9,440 bases of DNA from an uncultured Muribaculaceae bacterium (GTDB lineage Bacteria; Bacteroidota; Bacteroidia; Bacteroidales; Muribaculaceae), in assembly GCA_910584735.1 (NCBI GenBank), contig CAJUBM010000113.1, positions 1 through 9,440 on the forward strand, given 5' to 3'. The notes under the pieces were generated by a model. That model made no database searches, was not told the origin of the DNA, and saw nothing but the letters and a program-made list of their open reading frames with translations. Positions 5,621 through 9,440 of this stretch are shown here, piece after piece (the stretch's first letter is position 1; the number at the start of each line of letters is the position of its first letter). Both the position numbers and the translations under genes were made by a program.

Positions 5621-6286
5621 ATGAAAAAATCTGCTTTAGCTGTCGCAGTGACGGCACTTGCTCTCTCCGCAGTAGGCTGCTCGAATAACGACAAAGCCCA
5701 GGACGCCGCCGACAAAGGCGTTGCGAAGAAAGAATCTGCCAAAGCCGACGGCGACAAGTTCGCGCCTACAACCAACATCCGCTACTACAACATGGACTCG
5801 GTGATGAGCAACTACGAGATGGTTAAGACCTTCAACGAAGTGAACCTCCGCACCATGACCGAGCTGCAGAACGCCGAACAGAGCCGCTCGGGAGAGCTTC
5901 AGCGAATGGCCAACAACATACAGCAGAAAATGCAGTCGAACGGCTACCTGTCAGAAGCGTCCTACAACGCCGACATGGCCGTCTTCAACCAAAAGCAGCA
6001 GCAGGCCCAAAACTACCTCGGCTCCCTCCAGGCAAAGGCACAGCAGGAGGCCGTGCGCCAGCAGCAGGTATTCCTTGACTCTCTCAACAACTTCCTGATA
6101 ACCTACAACAAGGCCCATCATTACGATGCCATCATGATTTATTCCCCGGGCGAATACTACAATCCGGCCCTTGATATAACAAAGGAGATTATCGACGGCC
6201 TAAACGCCGCATACAAGAAGGGGAACACCGGCAACGCCAAGGAAGCCAAAGACACCACCAAGGCCAAGACCGAGGCCAAGAAATAA
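5621..6286 (+). CDS. OmpH/Skp-like lipoprotein
   Basis: A 221-residue predicted lipoprotein. The signal peptide MKKSALAVAVTALALSAVGC ends in a lipobox-like AVGC with Cys20 as the lipidation site. A low-complexity polar linker follows (about 21-48). From NIRYYNMDSVMSNYE (52-65) onward it resembles the OmpH/Skp periplasmic chaperone family. A long Gln/Ala-rich coiled coil runs over about 70-160, then the family's closing strand YDAIMIYSPGEYY and DITKEIIDGLNAAYKK (185-200). The C-terminal tail is Lys/Ala/Thr-rich and probably disordered. Skp proteins hold unfolded outer-membrane proteins in the periplasm. Classical Skp is soluble, whereas this one should be membrane-anchored, as in other Bacteroidales paralogues I recall. 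It is the second gene of a unit with the small membrane protein and ends at a strong terminator. Confidence 0.87.
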   Translation: MKKSALAVAVTALALSAVGCSNNDKAQDAADKGVAKKESAKADGDKFAPTTNIRYYNMDSVMSNYEMVKTFNEVNLRTMTELQNAEQSRSGELQRMANNIQQKMQSNGYLSEASYNADMAVFNQKQQQAQNYLGSLQAKAQQEAVRQQQVFLDSLNNFLITYNKAHHYDAIMIYSPGEYYNPALDITKEIIDGLNAAYKKGNTGNAKEAKDTTKAKTEAKK

Positions 6287-6333
6287 CCCTCCGTCAAGAT
6301 ACGGGCCATACACATTTTATACACAGAACAAAC

Positions 6334-6383
6334 CTCCGGGATGCAGACCGCCAGACAACGGTATGCTCCCGGAGATGTTTTTT
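6334..6383 (+). terminator. Rho-independent terminator after the OmpH-like gene
   Basis: CTCCGGGA (6334-6341) pairs with 6367-6374. The stem continues past a one-base bulge with gca/tgc (6343-6345/6364-6366) and, after a mismatch, accg/cggt (6347-6350/6359-6362) closing an 8-nt loop. Six T residues follow at 6378-6383. The stretch from 6384 to the next promoter box at 6500 shows no gene or clear signal. Confidence 0.87.
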
Positions 6384-6499
6384 ACATCGCGCCACGCGAC
6401 AGTGTGAAAACAACAACAGCCACCTCAACGTTTTAACCATATAAGAGGTATAAGACTTCATTGCTCCCTAAAATCGGAGAATCTCTGAAGAAAAATACG

Positions 6500-6507
6500 T
6501 AACTTTG
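6500..6507 (+). promoter_or_regulatory. Bacteroidetes -7 promoter box for the ybeZ-purC-menG unit
   Basis: TAACTTTG matches TAnnTTTG, with the same following GC as the box at 532. It ends 11 nt before the ATG at 6519, so the leader should be only a few bases long. No good -33 TTG is seen at the standard distance. Confidence 0.6.
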
Positions 6508-6518
6508 CACCGTACACT

Positions 6519-7493
6519 ATGATTGAACGTATCGTAATTATAGACCAAGCCGACCCGGTAAGTTTCTACGGGGTGAACAACGCCAACATGCAGCTCATAC
6601 GCAACCTCTTCCCGAAGCTGCGGGTAGCCGCCCGGGGTTCCGTGATAAAGGTAATAGGCGATGACCACGACACATCCGAATTTGAGAAGAAAGTCAAAGA
6701 ACTGGAAGCTTATTGCGCCCGCTACAACAAACTTACCGAAGAGGTAATCCTTGATGTTGTGAAGGGAGAGAAGCCGCCGGAGGTTAAATCCGACGAGGTC
6801 ATAATCTACGGCGTCAACGGCAAGCCCATATCGGCCCGCACCCCCACACAGCGACGCCTCGTAGATACGTTCCTCCACAACGACCTCACGTTCGCCCTCG
6901 GCCCGGCAGGCACGGGCAAAACCTACGTGGCTATCGCCCTGGCCGTACGCGCATTGAAAAACCGGGAGGTGAAGAAAATCATACTGTCGCGACCTGCGGT
7001 GGAAGCCGGAGAAAAACTCGGATTCCTACCGGGCGACATGAAGGATAAAATCGACCCCTACCTCCAGCCCCTCTACGATGCCCTGGAAGATATGATTCCG
7101 GCAATGAAGCTAAAGGAGTATATGGAGACGAAGGTGATACAGATAGCCCCGCTGGCGTTCATGCGCGGCCGCACACTCAACGACGCTGTCATAGTGCTTG
7201 ACGAGGCCCAGAACACCACCACCCACCAAATCAAGATGTTCCTCACCCGAATGGGCATGAACGCCAAGATGATAGTCACCGGCGACGTGACACAGATAGA
7301 CCTGCCGCGCACCGTCAACTCCGGCCTTGTACAGGCACTGCGAATACTTCACGACATCCCCGGCATAGGGCGCGTGGAGTTCGGGAAAAAAGACATCGTG
7401 CGCCACCAGCTCGTGCAACGCATCGTGGAAGCCTACCAGGCCTTCGACGAACAGAACAAAGCCGAAGCCCGCAGCGAAGAGGAGGAAAGCTGA
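6519..7493 (+). CDS. ybeZ: PhoH-family ATPase (YbeZ/PhoL type)
   Basis: A 324-residue cytosolic P-loop ATPase. Residues 1-90 form the small N-terminal domain of YbeZ-type members, with the KH-like segment LRVAARGSVIKVIGD (34-48). The PhoH ATPase domain follows: Walker A GPAGTGKT (128-135), SRPAVEAGEKLGFLPGD (157-173), Walker B VIVLDEAQNTT (224-234), and the sensor-like GDVTQIDLP (255-263). It closes with DIVRHQLVQRIVEAY (292-306) and an acidic tail. YbeZ partners the endoribonuclease YbeY in ribosome and rRNA quality control in other bacteria; this protein's own function is inferred from the family. No ybeY is seen in the window. It has its own promoter box and is followed after 52 bp by purC on the same strand with no terminator between. 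The symbol phoH is also used for this family. Confidence 0.95.
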   Translation: MIERIVIIDQADPVSFYGVNNANMQLIRNLFPKLRVAARGSVIKVIGDDHDTSEFEKKVKELEAYCARYNKLTEEVILDVVKGEKPPEVKSDEVIIYGVNGKPISARTPTQRRLVDTFLHNDLTFALGPAGTGKTYVAIALAVRALKNREVKKIILSRPAVEAGEKLGFLPGDMKDKIDPYLQPLYDALEDMIPAMKLKEYMETKVIQIAPLAFMRGRTLNDAVIVLDEAQNTTTHQIKMFLTRMGMNAKMIVTGDVTQIDLPRTVNSGLVQALRILHDIPGIGRVEFGKKDIVRHQLVQRIVEAYQAFDEQNKAEARSEEEES

Positions 7494-7545
7494 CATAATC
7501 ATCTTTAAATTCAAACAGCCAATTATCACTTCACTTGCCATACAA

Positions 7546-8496
7546 ATGCAGACTCTTGTAAAAACCGACTTCCGTTTCCCCGGACAGACAGCCGAATACC
7601 ACGGCAAAGTCCGCGACGTCTACACCATCAACAACTCCGTGCTGGCCATGGTGGCGACCGACCGCATATCGGCCTTCGATGTAATCCTCCCCAAGGGAAT
7701 CCCCTTCAAGGGACAGGTGCTCAACCAGATTGCCGCCTATTTCCTTGAATCGACCGCCGACATCGTGCCCAACTGGCTGCTGGCCACACCCGATCCCATG
7801 GTATCGGTAGGCTACCGCTGCGAGGGCTTCCCCGTGGAGATGATCATACGCGGCTACCTCACCGGCAGCGCCTGGCGCGAATACGCCGCCGGAGCCCGCG
7901 AGCTATGCGGGGTAAAGCTCCCCGACGGCATGCGTGAGAACCAGCGCTTCCCCGAGCCTATCATCACCCCCACCACAAAGGCCGCCGAAGGACATGACGA
8001 AAACATATCGCGCGAAGAAATAATAGCCCAGGGCCTCGTAAGCCGCGAAGACTACGAGCAGGTGGAGGCGTACACACGCGCCCTTTTCGCCCGTGGCACT
8101 GAGATGGCTGCCGAAAAAGGGCTTATACTCGTGGATACAAAATACGAGTTCGGACGCCGTGACGGCAAAGTTATACTCATTGACGAAATCCACACCCCCG
8201 ACTCCTCACGATATTTCTATGCCGAAGGCTATGAAGAGCGTTTCGAAAAGGGAGAGGCACAACGCCAGCTTTCAAAGGAATTCGTACGCCAGTGGCTCAT
8301 AGACCATGGATTCATGGGACGCCAGGGGCAGCAGATGCCCGAAATGACCGATGAGTTCTGCCGCCAGGTGTCAGACCGCTACATCGAGCTATACGAACAT
8401 GTGACAGGAAAAAAATTCGTAGCCGCCGACTCCTCCGACCTCACAGCCCGAATCGAGAAGAACGTGCTTGACTGCCTCTCCAATCTGGAGATTTGA
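7546..8496 (+). CDS. purC: Phosphoribosylaminoimidazole-succinocarboxamide synthase (SAICAR synthetase)
   Basis: This 316-residue cytosolic enzyme joins CAIR and aspartate with ATP to make SAICAR in de novo purine synthesis. Its motifs are those of the longer PurC type (about 300 residues, as in yeast ADE1 and Bacteroidetes): GKVRDVY (20-26), the ATP loop; RISAFDV (40-46); IIRGYLTGSAWREY (100-113); TPTTKAAEGHDENIS (141-155); LVDTKYEFG (195-203); and LIDEIHTPDSSRY (211-223). The C-terminus resembles the family (KEFVRQWL then the MPEMTDEF region). The ATG at 7546 is right because KTDFRFPG is the usual N-terminal segment. It lies 52 bp after ybeZ and 31 bp before menG, within one apparent unit. 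No purine-specific riboswitch or operator was recognised in the gap. Confidence 0.97.
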   Translation: MQTLVKTDFRFPGQTAEYHGKVRDVYTINNSVLAMVATDRISAFDVILPKGIPFKGQVLNQIAAYFLESTADIVPNWLLATPDPMVSVGYRCEGFPVEMIIRGYLTGSAWREYAAGARELCGVKLPDGMRENQRFPEPIITPTTKAAEGHDENISREEIIAQGLVSREDYEQVEAYTRALFARGTEMAAEKGLILVDTKYEFGRRDGKVILIDEIHTPDSSRYFYAEGYEERFEKGEAQRQLSKEFVRQWLIDHGFMGRQGQQMPEMTDEFCRQVSDRYIELYEHVTGKKFVAADSSDLTARIEKNVLDCLSNLEI

Positions 8497-8527
8497 TAGA
8501 ATCAATCACCAAACAACCCACACTCCT

Positions 8528-9268
8528 TTGAAAATAGAGGCCGAAAACATCAAGCCATACGATGATGCCGCCGGCAAGACCGGGCAGGTGGAGGCCATGT
8601 TCGACTCCATAGCCCCGGCCTACGACACCATGAACCGGCTTATGACAATGGGCATAGACCGGGCATGGCGCCGTAAGGCCGTGCGCATCACCGCCGCATC
8701 CCGCCCCGCAGACATCCTTGACGTAGCCACCGGGACAGGCGATTTCGCCATAAACCTGGCACGAGCGATACCCGCCGCTAATGTAACTGGTATAGATCTG
8801 TCCGAGCAGATGCTCGCCATCGGTCGCCGAAAGGTAGAAAAGGCCGGGCTGTCGGGACGGATAACCATGTCGCAGGGCGACTGTCTTGCACTCCCCTTCC
8901 CCGACAGGTCGTTCGATGCGGTAACGGTGGCTTTCGGCGTACGGAACTTCGAAAGTCTGCAACGGGGATATGCCGAGATGGCACGTGTACTACGCCCCGG
9001 CGGACTGCTGTGCATAATAGAACTGGCGGTGCCACAGAACCGCCTGGTACGCCCGTTCTACAACATCTACACACGCCGCGTAATCCCCATGGTAGGGCGA
9101 CTTATCTCCTCCGACCCGAGGGCATACACCTACCTCCCCACATCCATCGCGGCAATGCCGGGAGGCGACAAGATGTTAAGCCTGCTCACTGATGCCGGGT
9201 TGCGCGACCCGCGCCTAATCCCCCTCACCTTAGGGGTATGCGCCATCTATACCGCCACAAAGCCCTGA
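8528..9268 (+). CDS. menG: Demethylmenaquinone methyltransferase (MenG/UbiE family)
   Basis: A 246-residue SAM-dependent C-methyltransferase that makes menaquinone from demethylmenaquinone, the last step of the pathway; the same family does a ubiquinone step in other bacteria. It has VEAMFDSIAPAYDTMNR (21-37), motif I LDVATGTGD (64-72), GIDLSEQML (88-96), SFDAVTVAFGVRNF (128-141) and ARVLRPGG (152-159). I place the start at TTG 8528, 31 nt after the purC stop, because the protein then begins KIEAENIKPYD, the usual length and N-terminus of Bacteroidales homologues. An in-frame ATG at 8468 would add 20 residues and overlap purC by 29 bp. It is the last gene of the ybeZ-purC unit. A weak 6-bp hairpin (9280-9285/9289-9294) and then the REP-like pair follow the stop. 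Confidence 0.94.
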   Translation: MKIEAENIKPYDDAAGKTGQVEAMFDSIAPAYDTMNRLMTMGIDRAWRRKAVRITAASRPADILDVATGTGDFAINLARAIPAANVTGIDLSEQMLAIGRRKVEKAGLSGRITMSQGDCLALPFPDRSFDAVTVAFGVRNFESLQRGYAEMARVLRPGGLLCIIELAVPQNRLVRPFYNIYTRRVIPMVGRLISSDPRAYTYLPTSIAAMPGGDKMLSLLTDAGLRDPRLIPLTLGVCAIYTATKP

Positions 9269-9298
9269 CACTGCCCCGAAATCTTCCAAAGATTCGAT

Positions 9299-9315
9299 TT
9301 TATAGTGACGCCGGA
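9299..9315 (-). repeat. Truncated REP-like fragment
   Basis: The plus-strand sequence TTTATAGTGaCGCCGGA matches the reverse complement of 24-40 at 16 of 17 positions. The match includes three or four bases that lie outside the palindrome in copy A. It abuts the full repeat that starts at 9316. It looks like the broken end of a further copy. Confidence 0.5.
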
Positions 9316-9359
9316 TGGTAGTGGCGCCGGACCTCCGGGACGGCAGGCCACCAGAAGAG
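9316..9359 (-). repeat. REP-like palindromic element, copy B
   Basis: This 44-bp sequence is the exact reverse complement of 9397-9440. Read on the plus strand it starts TGGTAGTGGCGCC, so GTAG (9318-9321) sits at the foot of the bulged palindrome, as in REP elements of other bacteria. It lies 47 bp after menG and could also serve as its transcription end or 3' stabiliser. Confidence 0.8.
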
Positions 9360-9396
9360 CAAAGGCCGAAATGAGTGTGGTAATCTCCCGCTCCGC

Positions 9397-9440
9397 CTCT
9401 TCTGGTGGCCTGCCGTCCCGGAGGTCCGGCGCCACTACCA
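9397..9440 (+). repeat. REP-like palindromic element, copy C
   Basis: Perfect 44-bp inverted partner of 9316-9359 across a 37-bp spacer (9360-9396), and identical over 36 bp to copy A in the same orientation. The pair is arranged like a BIME, with the GTAG feet on the outer sides. The repeat runs to the last base of the window, so its true end is unknown. Confidence 0.8.

Noticed and set aside
9280..9301. Hairpin AATCTT-CCA-AAGATT with a short T run as a menG terminator
   Set aside because: The stem is only 6 AT-rich pairs and the T run (9298-9301) is four bases with intervening CGA; too weak to call on its own, although it could act with the REP-like pair.

Overview
This window looks like chromosomal DNA from a Bacteroidales bacterium. 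A gut Muribaculaceae-type genome fits the moderate GC content and the gene set, but that family-level guess is inference. Evidence: several genes are preceded by the Bacteroidetes -7 box (TAnnTTTG) rather than an E. coli-type -10. Starts generally lack Shine-Dalgarno sequences. The coding content (OmpH-like lipoprotein, PepD, PhoH/YbeZ, PurC, MenG) is typical of the order. Most of the window is housekeeping or envelope genes; there is no phage, CRISPR array, insertion sequence or obvious defence island.

Layout. Position 1 lies in a repeat that recurs at the right end. A minus-strand tRNA-Asp(GTC) follows, with a clear Bacteroidetes promoter and a Rho-independent terminator. On the plus strand come a family-4-type glycosyltransferase (544-1626), an ECF sigma factor (1724-2215) with an RpoE-like promoter of its own, and a four-helix membrane protein (2228-2806) that is a candidate anti-sigma factor. 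Two minus-strand genes converge on these: a secreted N-acetylmuramidase-family protein (2816-3598) and aminoacyl-histidine dipeptidase PepD (3740-5197), separated by a strong terminator hairpin. Divergent from pepD is a two-gene unit: a 58-residue single-pass membrane protein (5408-5584) and an OmpH/Skp-like lipoprotein (5621-6286), ending in a strong terminator. The last unit runs PhoH/YbeZ ATPase, purC (purine synthesis) and menG/ubiE (menaquinone methylation), 6519-9268.

The most unusual content is non-coding. A GC-rich, imperfectly palindromic REP-like element occurs at position 1, as a perfect 44-bp inverted pair at 9316-9359/9397-9440, as a truncated fragment at 9299-9315, and apparently as a diverged copy with the same bulged-stem architecture between pepD and the small membrane protein (5239-5265). 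In the inverted pair the palindromes carry a 5' GTAG foot, as in classical REP sequences. Second in interest are the sigma/4TM gene pair with its apparent autoregulatory promoter, and promoters placed so close to start codons that the mRNAs should be leaderless or nearly so.
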